DNA from: an uncultured Lachnospiraceae bacterium
Lineage (GTDB): Bacteria; Bacillota; Clostridia; Lachnospirales; Lachnospiraceae
Assembly (NCBI GenBank): GCA_947625875.1
Contig: CANQQG010000004.1
Location: forward strand, 1-64,000
Direction: 5' to 3'
Length of the DNA: 64,000 bases
Of this stretch, positions 1 through 8,490 are shown in pieces; position 1 is the stretch's first letter, and the number at the start of each line of letters is the position of its first letter. The notes beneath the pieces were generated by a model. It worked only from the letters and a program-made list of their open reading frames with translations. It ran no database searches and had not been told where the DNA came from. A program made the position numbers and the translations under genes.

Positions 1-837
1 GCCAAGGAAATGATCCTGCAGCTCGACCAGATTCCGGTGTGCGATGGATTGTCATTTTATATTCCGAGCATATTTACAGGGGGTGTTGACCATGTAGCGC
101 TTGATGGCACAAAACCGCCGGTGATCCCCAAAATGATCCATTACTGTTGGTTTGGCGGAGGTGAGATGCCGGAACAGTTTCAGAGGAATATTGATACCTG
201 GAAAAGATGTTGCCCGGATTATGAGATTATCCGTTGGGATGAGAGCAATTATGACATAACAAAGAATCAGTATATGCAGCAGGCGTATGAAGCAAAAAGA
301 TGGGGCTTTGTACCGGATTATGCGCGGCTTGATATTGTGAATCGGTATGGCGGGATCTATCTGGATACGGATGTGGAGCTGTTGAAGCCGTTGGACAGCC
401 TGTTGGGTTATGAGATGTTCTGTGGTTTTGAAAGTGTCAGTTTGGTAAATTTTGGCTTGGGGTTTGGAGCCGACAAGAACCATCGTATCCTGAAATCGAT
501 GCTTTTGGAATATGAACAGCTGGAATTTAAAAGGAGTGACGGCTCCCTCAACCTGATTGCTTCACCGGAGTACCAGACGAGGGTTTTGGAAAGATATGGA
601 TTGAAAAGAAATGGCCATATACAGATTAAGGATGATTTTATAGTCTTGCCATCCGAGTATTTTGCGCCGGTCAATGCGTATGGCTTCGGAGTGCCTACAA
701 CTAATTCCTTTTCAATGCACCAATACGCTGCAACATGGTACGATTCGGTGCAGCAAAAGACGAAGGAAGGATTTATTGAAAATTGCAGGTTTGTAATAAA
801 TCGGATGAAAGAGAGCGAGTCATCCATTCTATGTTAG
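1..837 (+). CDS. DXD-type capsular polysaccharide glycosyltransferase (Gly_transf_sug-like), 5' end cut by window start
   Basis: PKMIHYCWFGGGEMPEQFQ...W...GFVPDYARLDIVNRYGGIYLDTDVELLKPLD; colinear with the C-terminal part of the next ORF, so the N-terminus lies before base 1. Confidence 0.85.
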   Translation, partial: AKEMILQLDQIPVCDGLSFYIPSIFTGGVDHVALDGTKPPVIPKMIHYCWFGGGEMPEQFQRNIDTWKRCCPDYEIIRWDESNYDITKNQYMQQAYEAKRWGFVPDYARLDIVNRYGGIYLDTDVELLKPLDSLLGYEMFCGFESVSLVNFGLGFGADKNHRILKSMLLEYEQLEFKRSDGSLNLIASPEYQTRVLERYGLKRNGHIQIKDDFIVLPSEYFAPVNAYGFGVPTTNSFSMHQYAATWYDSVQQKTKEGFIENCRFVINRMKESESSILC

Positions 838-876
838 ATGCTTTTAAGTTTTATTTGGAATGTGGTAGTTATTGAA

Positions 877-1956
877 ATGATAAAAATTATAAATTGTTGT
901 GTAGATGATTTTTTGAAGCAGTTGGAAAGCCAAAAGGTAATCTGTTTTTGCGCCGGACAGGCTTTTATAGAATTGTGCGCACAATATGGTCTTGCACCAA
1001 AATTACGTTATGTTGTGGATAATCATAAACATGGGACAACGATGGTGATTGATGGAATAAATGTGCCGGTTGTGTCTATGGACGAGATAGGCGATGAGGT
1101 CAGACAGAGTATTCTGTTGCTTACAACGTTGAAATATGCCAAAGAGATCATTCTCCAGCTTGACCAGATGCCGGTATGCGATAAAGCATCATTTTATGTC
1201 CCGCGGTTATTTATTGGGGATGTAAATCATGTCGTGTTTGATGACACAAAACCGCCGGTGATCCCCAAAACGATTCATTACTGCTGGTTTGGCGGCGGCG
1301 AGATGCCGGAGCGGTTTCAGAAGAACATTGACGCCTGGAAAAAATGCTGCCCGGATTATGAGATCATCCGCTGGGATGAGAGCAATTATGACGTGACGAA
1401 AAATCGGTATATGCGGCAGGCGTATGAGGCGAAGAAATGGGGCTTCGTACCGGATTATGCCCGGATGGATATTGTGAATGAATATGGCGGAATTTATCTG
1501 GATACGGATGTGGAGCTGCTGAAGCCGCTGGACAGCCTGCTGGGTTATGAGATGTTCTGCGGTTTTGAAGACAACAGTCATATAGCGCTTGGCCTGGGTT
1601 TTGGGGCTCACAGGAACCACTGTATTCTGGAAGCGATGCTTGAGGAATACGAACAGATCGAGTTTCAGAGGAGCGATGGCTCACTGAACCTGATGGCCTC
1701 GCCGGAGTATCAGACGAGGGTCTTAGAGCGGTATGGCCTGAAAAGAGACGGGCATATACAGGTTAAGGACGATTTTATAGCGTTGTCATCCGAATATTTT
1801 GCGCCAGTCAATGCGTATGGTTTTGGAACCCCAACAACAAATTCCTTCTCAATTCATCAGTATGCCGCAACATGGTTTGATGCGGGGCAGCAAAGGGTGA
1901 AGGATGGATTTATTGAAAACTGCAGGTTTGTGATAAGCCGAATGGAAGCAGAATAG
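877..1956 (+). CDS. DXD-type capsular polysaccharide glycosyltransferase, tandem paralogue, with N-terminal Rossmann-like domain
   Basis: Same motifs (IHYCWFGGGEMPERFQ, YGGIYLDTDVELL); ATG 877 preferred over 838. Confidence 0.85.
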   Translation: MIKIINCCVDDFLKQLESQKVICFCAGQAFIELCAQYGLAPKLRYVVDNHKHGTTMVIDGINVPVVSMDEIGDEVRQSILLLTTLKYAKEIILQLDQMPVCDKASFYVPRLFIGDVNHVVFDDTKPPVIPKTIHYCWFGGGEMPERFQKNIDAWKKCCPDYEIIRWDESNYDVTKNRYMRQAYEAKKWGFVPDYARMDIVNEYGGIYLDTDVELLKPLDSLLGYEMFCGFEDNSHIALGLGFGAHRNHCILEAMLEEYEQIEFQRSDGSLNLMASPEYQTRVLERYGLKRDGHIQVKDDFIALSSEYFAPVNAYGFGTPTTNSFSIHQYAATWFDAGQQRVKDGFIENCRFVISRMEAE

Positions 1957-1969
1957 AGAGGCAAAAAGC

Positions 1970-3172
1970 ATGGCGTCAGTGTCAATTATTATTCCGGTAT
2001 ATAATACGGCGGAATATCTCAGGAAGTGTTTGGACAGCGTGACGGGACAGACGCTGAAAGATATTGAGATTATCTGCGTGGATGACGGTTCTACGGACAG
2101 GAGCCCGTTGATTCTGGATGAGTATGCCGAAAAAGACAAGAGGATAACGGTGATACATAAAAAGAACGGCGGCCTTGTGTCCGCGAGGAAGGCGGGTGTG
2201 TGTGCGGCTTCCGGAAATTATGTTGGATATGTCGACAGCGATGACTGGATTGAGCCGGATATGTATGAAACGCTATATGAAAAAGCGGACAGGTATCAGG
2301 TGGATTTGGTGACCAGCGGATATTTTTTTGAAGGGAACTATGTGACCGAACATTACGACACGTTGCCGGATGGATGGTACGAAAAAAAACGGATGGCATA
2401 TTTAAGGGAGCGGACGATCTATAACCTGAGCGCAAGGGAAACGGGGCTGCGCGCTACATTATGCAGCAAATTATTCCGGGCGGATTTAATAAAGAAAATA
2501 CAGCTCCAGATTCCGGACGCTGTTTCGATTTCCGAAGACAAAGTGTGCCTGGTCACATATATGCTGGAATGTGAGTCCGCCTATCTCTTAAAAAAGGCAT
2601 ATTATCATTATATAATTCATGGGAAATCAATGGTACATAAAGGGGATACCGGCTATCTGGCGGCGGTAAACAGCGTGTACCAGTATTTCCTTGCTTTGTT
2701 TGGCCGTCCGGAGTTTACTTCTGGTATGCGCAGGCAGGCGGAGATTTATATTACAGAGATGCTGATACACGGGATTAATACGCGGCTTGGATTTGAGAAC
2801 CGCAATATGCTGTGGGTGGATCCTTACTGGCTGGACAGGATTCCGCACGGCGCAAAAATACTTTTATACGGAGCCGGGGAGCTTGGCGGGAAGTACCGGA
2901 AACAGTTGGGCAGCCGCGCAGATCTGCAGTATGCGGGCTGTATGGATTATGGATACGAAAAGCATTCCGAATCGGAGCCGGAGGTAAAGCCTCCCGCAGA
3001 TTTTTTACAGGCGGAATATGATTATATTGTCATAACGATTAAAAATAAGCGTAAGGCGGAAGAGGTAAGGAAACAGCTGATACAGGACGGGATGGCCTCG
3101 GATAAGGTCCTCTGGTTTGAACAAAAAGAAATCTACTGGAAGTTTTTAGAGGCCGAAGGGCTTTTGGAATAG
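1970..3172 (+). CDS. Glycosyltransferase family 2 with C-terminal Rossmann-like domain
   Basis: VSIIIPVYNTAEYLRKCLDSVTGQTLKDIEIICVDDGSTDRS...DSDD; C-terminal AKILLYGAGELGGKY. Confidence 0.9.
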   Translation: MASVSIIIPVYNTAEYLRKCLDSVTGQTLKDIEIICVDDGSTDRSPLILDEYAEKDKRITVIHKKNGGLVSARKAGVCAASGNYVGYVDSDDWIEPDMYETLYEKADRYQVDLVTSGYFFEGNYVTEHYDTLPDGWYEKKRMAYLRERTIYNLSARETGLRATLCSKLFRADLIKKIQLQIPDAVSISEDKVCLVTYMLECESAYLLKKAYYHYIIHGKSMVHKGDTGYLAAVNSVYQYFLALFGRPEFTSGMRRQAEIYITEMLIHGINTRLGFENRNMLWVDPYWLDRIPHGAKILLYGAGELGGKYRKQLGSRADLQYAGCMDYGYEKHSESEPEVKPPADFLQAEYDYIVITIKNKRKAEEVRKQLIQDGMASDKVLWFEQKEIYWKFLEAEGLLE

Positions 3173-3178
3173 GGTCGG

Positions 3179-4723
3179 ATGAAGATGCGGTTTGAAAAAT
3201 TAAGTGAGTATAATATAAAAAACCTTTCCGGTAAAAAAATCGTGTGTTATGAAAAATCGGAAAGCTATTTAAGGGAAATGTGCGGAAAATATGACATATT
3301 GAGCCAGATCAGCTGTATTGTTGACAGCAACGCCAGGAACCACGGCCTTTTTGAACTTTTGGGAAAGGCGGTTGAGGTAAAGGATGCGGGCGCCCTGGAG
3401 CGTATTGATTTTGAAAATACGGTTCTTGTCATAACAAGTGATTATTATTGGGAGGCTTATGATTATTTATCTTCCCTTGATTATATCGCCCGGAATGCAG
3501 AAGTGATTTATTATTATGAAAATTATGAAACAGAGACGGAACTGTGTTACCGGCGTAAATATGAGCGCGCCCCGCTGGAAAATATCATTATTTTCCGGAG
3601 CGGCCCTCACTCTTCGGCTTATGTAAAGGGAATGGATTTTGGGGACAATGCCAGGGCGCTGTTTGAATATATGCTTTCGGCGGGGTATAATGAAAACTAT
3701 CAGCTCGTATGGCTCGTGAAAGAGCCGGGAGAATATGACAGATATAAGGGGATTGATAACGTTGCGTTTTTGTCCTGTGACTGGTCGATTTCCCCGGCGC
3801 AGGCTGAGCGGGACGCATACTATCATGCGCTGTGCCTTGCAAAATACATATTTATGACGGACGCATACGGATTTGCGAGAAATTGCAGGCATGACCAGGT
3901 GCGGGTGCAGCTGTGGCATGGGTGTGGATTTAAGACACGGGTTAATTTTGTGCGCTGTGAAAAACGTTATGAGTATACGACCGTGATCAGTGAGGTGTAT
4001 TCAAAGATACATCAGGATATCTATGGACTGAGAAAAGACCAGATGCTCGTTACGGGATATGCAAAACAGGACTGGCTGTTTGAAAATCTGCCGGAGGAGC
4101 GGTGGCGGCGGCTGGGAGCGCCGGAGGGGTGCAGATATGTATTTTGGCTTCCGACTTTCCGGGCGGCGGCAAAGTCGCTGACACAGCTGAATGAGCAGAG
4201 GGAAAGGACGGAAACGGGGCTGCCGGTGGCAGATACGGCAGAAAGGCTTTCGTTTTTGAATGAGCTGTTAAAAGCCCGCCGGATGGCGCTGATCATAAAA
4301 CTCCATCCGTTTCAGGACAGAAAAGTGATTGACTGCGGGAATTTTTCCCATATTATCCTGCTTGACAACGATCAGCTGGCAGATCTGGATATACAGACCA
4401 ACCAGTTGCTTGGACGCGCCGCTGCGTTGATCAGTGACTATTCCTCTGCGGCGGTGGATTATATGCTGCTGGATCGGCCGATTGCATTTACCCTGGATGA
4501 TGTGGAGGAATATCATTCCAGCAGAGGTTTTATTTTTGAAAATGTCATGGACTGGATGCCGGGAGAACCGATTTATTCTTTTGACCAGTTTTGCGGTTTT
4601 CTTGAAGAGATTGCGGAAGGAAAAGACAGCGCGAAGGATAAGCGCAGGAGCCTGGCGGATAAGATGCATAAGTATCATGATGGGAATAATTGCAGGAGGA
4701 TTGTGGAAGCGCTGGGAATATAA
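3179..4723 (+). CDS. CDP-glycerol glycerophosphotransferase family protein (TagB/TagF-like)
   Basis: VQLWHGCGFKT, WLPTFR, IIKLHPF, LISDYSSAAVDYMLLDRPIAF motifs. Confidence 0.88.
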   Translation: MKMRFEKLSEYNIKNLSGKKIVCYEKSESYLREMCGKYDILSQISCIVDSNARNHGLFELLGKAVEVKDAGALERIDFENTVLVITSDYYWEAYDYLSSLDYIARNAEVIYYYENYETETELCYRRKYERAPLENIIIFRSGPHSSAYVKGMDFGDNARALFEYMLSAGYNENYQLVWLVKEPGEYDRYKGIDNVAFLSCDWSISPAQAERDAYYHALCLAKYIFMTDAYGFARNCRHDQVRVQLWHGCGFKTRVNFVRCEKRYEYTTVISEVYSKIHQDIYGLRKDQMLVTGYAKQDWLFENLPEERWRRLGAPEGCRYVFWLPTFRAAAKSLTQLNEQRERTETGLPVADTAERLSFLNELLKARRMALIIKLHPFQDRKVIDCGNFSHIILLDNDQLADLDIQTNQLLGRAAALISDYSSAAVDYMLLDRPIAFTLDDVEEYHSSRGFIFENVMDWMPGEPIYSFDQFCGFLEEIAEGKDSAKDKRRSLADKMHKYHDGNNCRRIVEALGI

Positions 4724-4750
4724 ATATCTGTTTGCCTGGAGGAGAATAAA

Positions 4751-5413
4751 ATGCAGTTTGAACTTATGGCTTCCATGATGTGTGCGGGTTACGCGCATCT
4801 GGAAAATGAAATAAAAGATTTAGAGAGGGGCGGCATCGACTCGTTTCATATTGATATCATGGACGGGCGTTATGTGCCGAATTACGCAATGTCCCTGAAT
4901 GACATGCGTTACATAGCCAGCGCGACGGAAAAGCCGTTGGACGTGCATCTGATGGTGGAGCATCCAAACAATACGATCGGGCTGTTTCTGGAAAATCTCC
5001 GCCCGGGAGACACCATTTATATCCACCCGGAGGCGGAGTACCATCCGTCCACGACGCTGCAGAAGATCATCAACGCGGGAATGGTTCCGGGCATCGCGGT
5101 CAATCCGGGAACCAGCGTGGAAACGGTGATGGAGATGCTGCGGATTGTGAAAAAAGTCCTGGTAATGTCTGTAAATCCGGGAAATGCGGGGCAGATGTAT
5201 CTGCCGTATGTCGGAAAGAAGATCACGAAGCTGCTTTCCATCAAAGAGGATATGGATTTTGAGATTTACTGGGACGGGGCATGCAGCGCAGAGCGCATTA
5301 TTGAGTTTGCCCCGAAGGGAGTGAAAGGATTTGTGCTGGGGACGACGCTGCTGTTTGGCAAGGACAGGCCTTACGGGGAAGTCCTGGCGGATATCAGAAA
5401 ATTGAAATTTTAA
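4751..5413 (+). CDS. Ribulose-phosphate 3-epimerase family protein
   Basis: FHIDIMDGRYVPNYAMS, LDVHLMVEHP, GIAVNPGTS, MSVNPGNAGQ motifs; GGAGG ribosome-binding site. Confidence 0.88.
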   Translation: MQFELMASMMCAGYAHLENEIKDLERGGIDSFHIDIMDGRYVPNYAMSLNDMRYIASATEKPLDVHLMVEHPNNTIGLFLENLRPGDTIYIHPEAEYHPSTTLQKIINAGMVPGIAVNPGTSVETVMEMLRIVKKVLVMSVNPGNAGQMYLPYVGKKITKLLSIKEDMDFEIYWDGACSAERIIEFAPKGVKGFVLGTTLLFGKDRPYGEVLADIRKLKF

Positions 5414-5416
5414 AAG

Positions 5417-5453
5417 CCTGCCGGAAGTTTATGTGGACTTCCGGCAGGTTTTT
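5417..5453 (+). terminator. Rho-independent terminator
   Basis: CCTGCCGGAAGT-loop-ACTTCCGGCAGG (12 bp perfect stem) followed by TTTTT. Confidence 0.9.
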
Positions 5454-5454
5454 G

Positions 5455-5494
5455 AATTTACAGGCTTGTGGATTTTGCTTTTTTCACGTATACT
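5455..5494 (+). repeat. 40-bp perfect direct repeat, copy 1 (likely promoter)
   Basis: AATTTACAGGCTTGTGGATTTTGCTTTTTTCACGTATACT identical to 6793..6832; contains TTGTGG-N17-TATACT. Confidence 0.9.
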
Positions 5495-5529
5495 TATATT
5501 ATTAAGGAGAATTTTACTGTTACACAGCC

Positions 5530-5660
5530 TGATTTATTTGGCCTCAGGGAGGTTGGCACAGATGACCAATTTCCAAAAGGCGCTCCAGCTTGTGTCGGCA
5601 GGGGACAGCGGTAAAATAAAAAGAGAAGATTTAGAGTTCGGAAAACAGAGCAATCCTTAG
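5530..5660 (+). pseudogene. Truncated/degenerate copy of the 5' end of the AAA-ATPase gene at 6879
   Basis: CAGGGAGGTT...ACAGATGACCAATTTCCAAAAGGCGCT parallels CAGGGAGGTT...ACAGATGATCAATTTCCAAAAGGCGCT downstream, then diverges. Confidence 0.6.
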
Positions 5661-5682
5661 TTCAAAGATGAGAGGGGGTTCC

Positions 5683-6000
5683 ATGAAAATAAACTATTAT
5701 AAGGATGAGGGTGTGTTATTGACGGAGATGGAGATTGATTTTGTCAGTCAGACCATAAAAATAAAAAACCATACAGATAATTTGCTTGACCGCGCTTTTG
5801 GCGTTAATGAACACCCTACCATGCAGGATTTTGAAGATTTTTGTAAATACAGGAGCATTCCTCAGACAAGGCATAACTTCAAAATGGAGATGCGTCTTCG
5901 CGGAATTTCTGACACTTCGCCGATGGGGATCATGCTGTTTTATCATGGACGTATAGATGATGACAATTGCTATATAGAAGTGATGGAGGAAGCGGATTGA
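5683..6000 (+). CDS. Small protein coupled to a HipA-like kinase (possible HipA N-terminal-subdomain/HipS-like partner)
   Basis: 105-aa ORF with RBS GAGGGGG; stop 2 nt before kinase start; C-terminal region resembles the HipA N-terminal-domain ending. Confidence 0.55.
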   Translation: MKINYYKDEGVLLTEMEIDFVSQTIKIKNHTDNLLDRAFGVNEHPTMQDFEDFCKYRSIPQTRHNFKMEMRLRGISDTSPMGIMLFYHGRIDDDNCYIEVMEEAD

Positions 6001-6001
6001 A

Positions 6002-6790
6002 GTGAAGATTCAAAAAATAGACGTCAGCGATATTCCGGAAATGGGACAGCTTGAAACTTCATCTAAAGGGAATCAGAATAAATGGCATATTGGGGATTTT
6101 TATTATAAGAAGGACGGCGTTGGATATGAGGGGTTATCAGAGGTGTTATCCAGCCGCATTCTTGAAAAATCAAACGTTGATTTTGTGCGGTATGATTTTA
6201 TCAACATTCAGATCATGGGGGAAGTTTACAATGGCTGTATGTGCAGGGAGATGAAACAGCCGGGTGAGATTTTGATTCCACTGGAACGCATAGTCAGAAA
6301 TTATAAGAATATAAATCTGGCAGAAACATTGTATCGGTTTGAAACGCCCTCTGAAAGAATCCAATATACAGTTGATATGCTTGAAGAAATTGGAGTGCAT
6401 AATGCGGGACGGAAGCTGACGGAGATATTGGAAGTAGATGCGTTTATATTGAATCAGGATCGTCATACGAATAACATTTCGATATTGCAGAGCCAGAGCG
6501 GGCTGCGTTTTTCGCCTGTTTACGACAATGGGGATTCTTTTTTTTCAGATCTGGTGTATTTCCCAATGCATATTTTACCGGAAGAGTTACTGAGGAGAAC
6601 AACGGCAAAGCCGTTTTCCGGCTCTTTTGAAAAACAAAAAGAGGCGGCGGAGCTGTTATACCAAAAACAACTTGACATATGGTTTTCTAAAGACGATCTG
6701 CTTGATTTTTGTCATGAAGCGGTTTTGTACTATTCGGAGAAATACGTGGAGCGGGTTCGTGCATTGTGTGAAATGCAGTTAAAACAATAA
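6002..6790 (+). CDS. HipA-like (CtkA/HipT-type) kinase-fold protein
   Basis: KWHIGDFYYKKDGVGYEGLSEVLSSRIL; DAFILNQDRHTNNISIL; FSPVYDNGDSFFSD (catalytic DRHxxN and metal-binding DNG motifs); GTG start. Confidence 0.82.
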   Translation: MKIQKIDVSDIPEMGQLETSSKGNQNKWHIGDFYYKKDGVGYEGLSEVLSSRILEKSNVDFVRYDFINIQIMGEVYNGCMCREMKQPGEILIPLERIVRNYKNINLAETLYRFETPSERIQYTVDMLEEIGVHNAGRKLTEILEVDAFILNQDRHTNNISILQSQSGLRFSPVYDNGDSFFSDLVYFPMHILPEELLRRTTAKPFSGSFEKQKEAAELLYQKQLDIWFSKDDLLDFCHEAVLYYSEKYVERVRALCEMQLKQ

Positions 6791-6792
6791 TA

Positions 6793-6832
6793 AATTTACA
6801 GGCTTGTGGATTTTGCTTTTTTCACGTATACT
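6793..6832 (+). repeat. 40-bp perfect direct repeat, copy 2 (likely promoter of AAA-ATPase gene)
   Basis: Identical to 5455..5494. Confidence 0.9.
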
Positions 6833-6878
6833 ATTGTCAGAATGGTTTCGCCATCGCGCAGCGCAGGGAGGTTTTTTA

Positions 6879-8446
6879 TGAATTGCCTGAATACCCGGAC
6901 ACAGATGATCAATTTCCAAAAGGCGCTTAAAAGCCATATTTATGTGGATAAAAGCGGGTTGATCGGACCGATGAATGAACGGATTGGGACAGATGACTGC
7001 TATATCTGTATTACGAGGCCAAGGCGTTTTGGCAAGACGGTCAATGCGAATATGCTTGGGGCGTATTATACAAAGGGGATTGACGCGCGCAGTTTGTTTG
7101 AAAATCTGCAGGCGGCGGTTGAGGATACGTTTGAAGAACATTTAAACAGCCATAATGTAATATATATTGATTTCAGCAGAATGCCGGAAAACTGCAGTTC
7201 TTATGCGGATTATATTTCTTATATAAAAGAAAAGCTTTATGCCGATATAAAAGACGCATATGGGATGGGCAGGGATTCTTACCGGACGTTGAGTGACCTG
7301 CTCGTGGCTGCCGGGGAATCCTATATTTTTATATTAGATGAGTGGGATTATATTTTTCACAGGAAATTTATTGCCGCATCGGAGCGGGAAGAATTTCTTG
7401 TGTTCTTAAAGGGCTTGCTGAAAGATCAGCCATATGTAGAACTGGCGTATATGACAGGCGTTCTTCCGATCGCAAAATATTCCAGCGGCTCGGAGTTAAA
7501 TATGTTCAGTGAGTATAATTTTATGAATGACCATATTTATGAGGATTACTTTGGTTTAAATGAAAATGAAGTGCGTCGCCTCTGCAGCGGGTCGGATAAA
7601 GTCAGCTATGAGGAGCTTGCTTACTGGTATGATGGATATTTTACCAGCCGCGGAACGCATATATTTAATCCGCGCTCTGTAAGCATGGCGCTGAATGATG
7701 GCGTATGTCTGAATTACTGGACGGAGTCGGGACCGATGAACGAAGTGGCGGAATGCATCGAACATAATGTAGATGAGGTGCGGGATGATATTGTAAAGCT
7801 AATAGCGGGGATTCCGGTTGAGGCGGATCTTGACGGATACAGCGCGTCACAGCTGCAGCTGGATACGAGGGACGCCATTCTGTCGGCGATGGTCGTGTAT
7901 GGGTTTTTGTCTTATTATGATGGGCGGTTGCATATTCCAAACAGGGAATTAATGGAGAAATTCCAGCGTGTGCTGACAAGGGACAGCTTTGGCGCGGTAA
8001 AGGAAGTCGTGGATCGTTCAAAGGAGATGCTGGAAGCTACGATTGAAGGAAACGAGGAGAAAGTAGCAGCCATTTTGGAGGAAATTCATGACAGAGAGAT
8101 CCCATGTTTGAAATACAGCGATGAAAATTCTTTATCCTGCGTGATTACGCTTGCTTATTTATATGCCAGAAAAGATTATTGGATAGAGCGTGAGTTTGAA
8201 ACAGGAAAAGGGAAGTGCGATTATATTTTTTTCCCTAAAAAGACGGGCAGTCCCGCAATCATATTAGAGCTGAAAATGGGAAGCGACAGTGGGACGGCAA
8301 TAAAACAAATGAAAGAGAAGAATTATGCACAGAAAGTAAAGGAATATAAGAATGTGCTTTTGGTAGGCATTGCGTATGATAAAAAGAAGCGTCATACCTG
8401 CACGATTGAAACGTCATATGCGCAGCCGGAGATACCCTGCAGCTGA
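6879..8446 (+). CDS. AAA-ATPase-like protein with C-terminal PD-(D/E)XK nuclease-like domain (AAA-ATPase_like/DUF1703 type)
   Basis: YVDKSGLI...CYICITRPRRFGKTVNANML; FILDEWDYIF; C-terminal YIFFPKKTGSPAIILELKMGSDSGTAIKQM. Confidence 0.85.
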
Positions 8447-8490
8447 TATGCGGCGTCGCATTGTCTGCGGGGATAAAGGGGTGGGGAGAA

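Noticed and set aside
5433-5529. Possible small membrane peptide from the 75-aa ORF
   Set aside because: The reading frame runs through a terminator, the duplicated promoter and a truncated gene start; not a real gene
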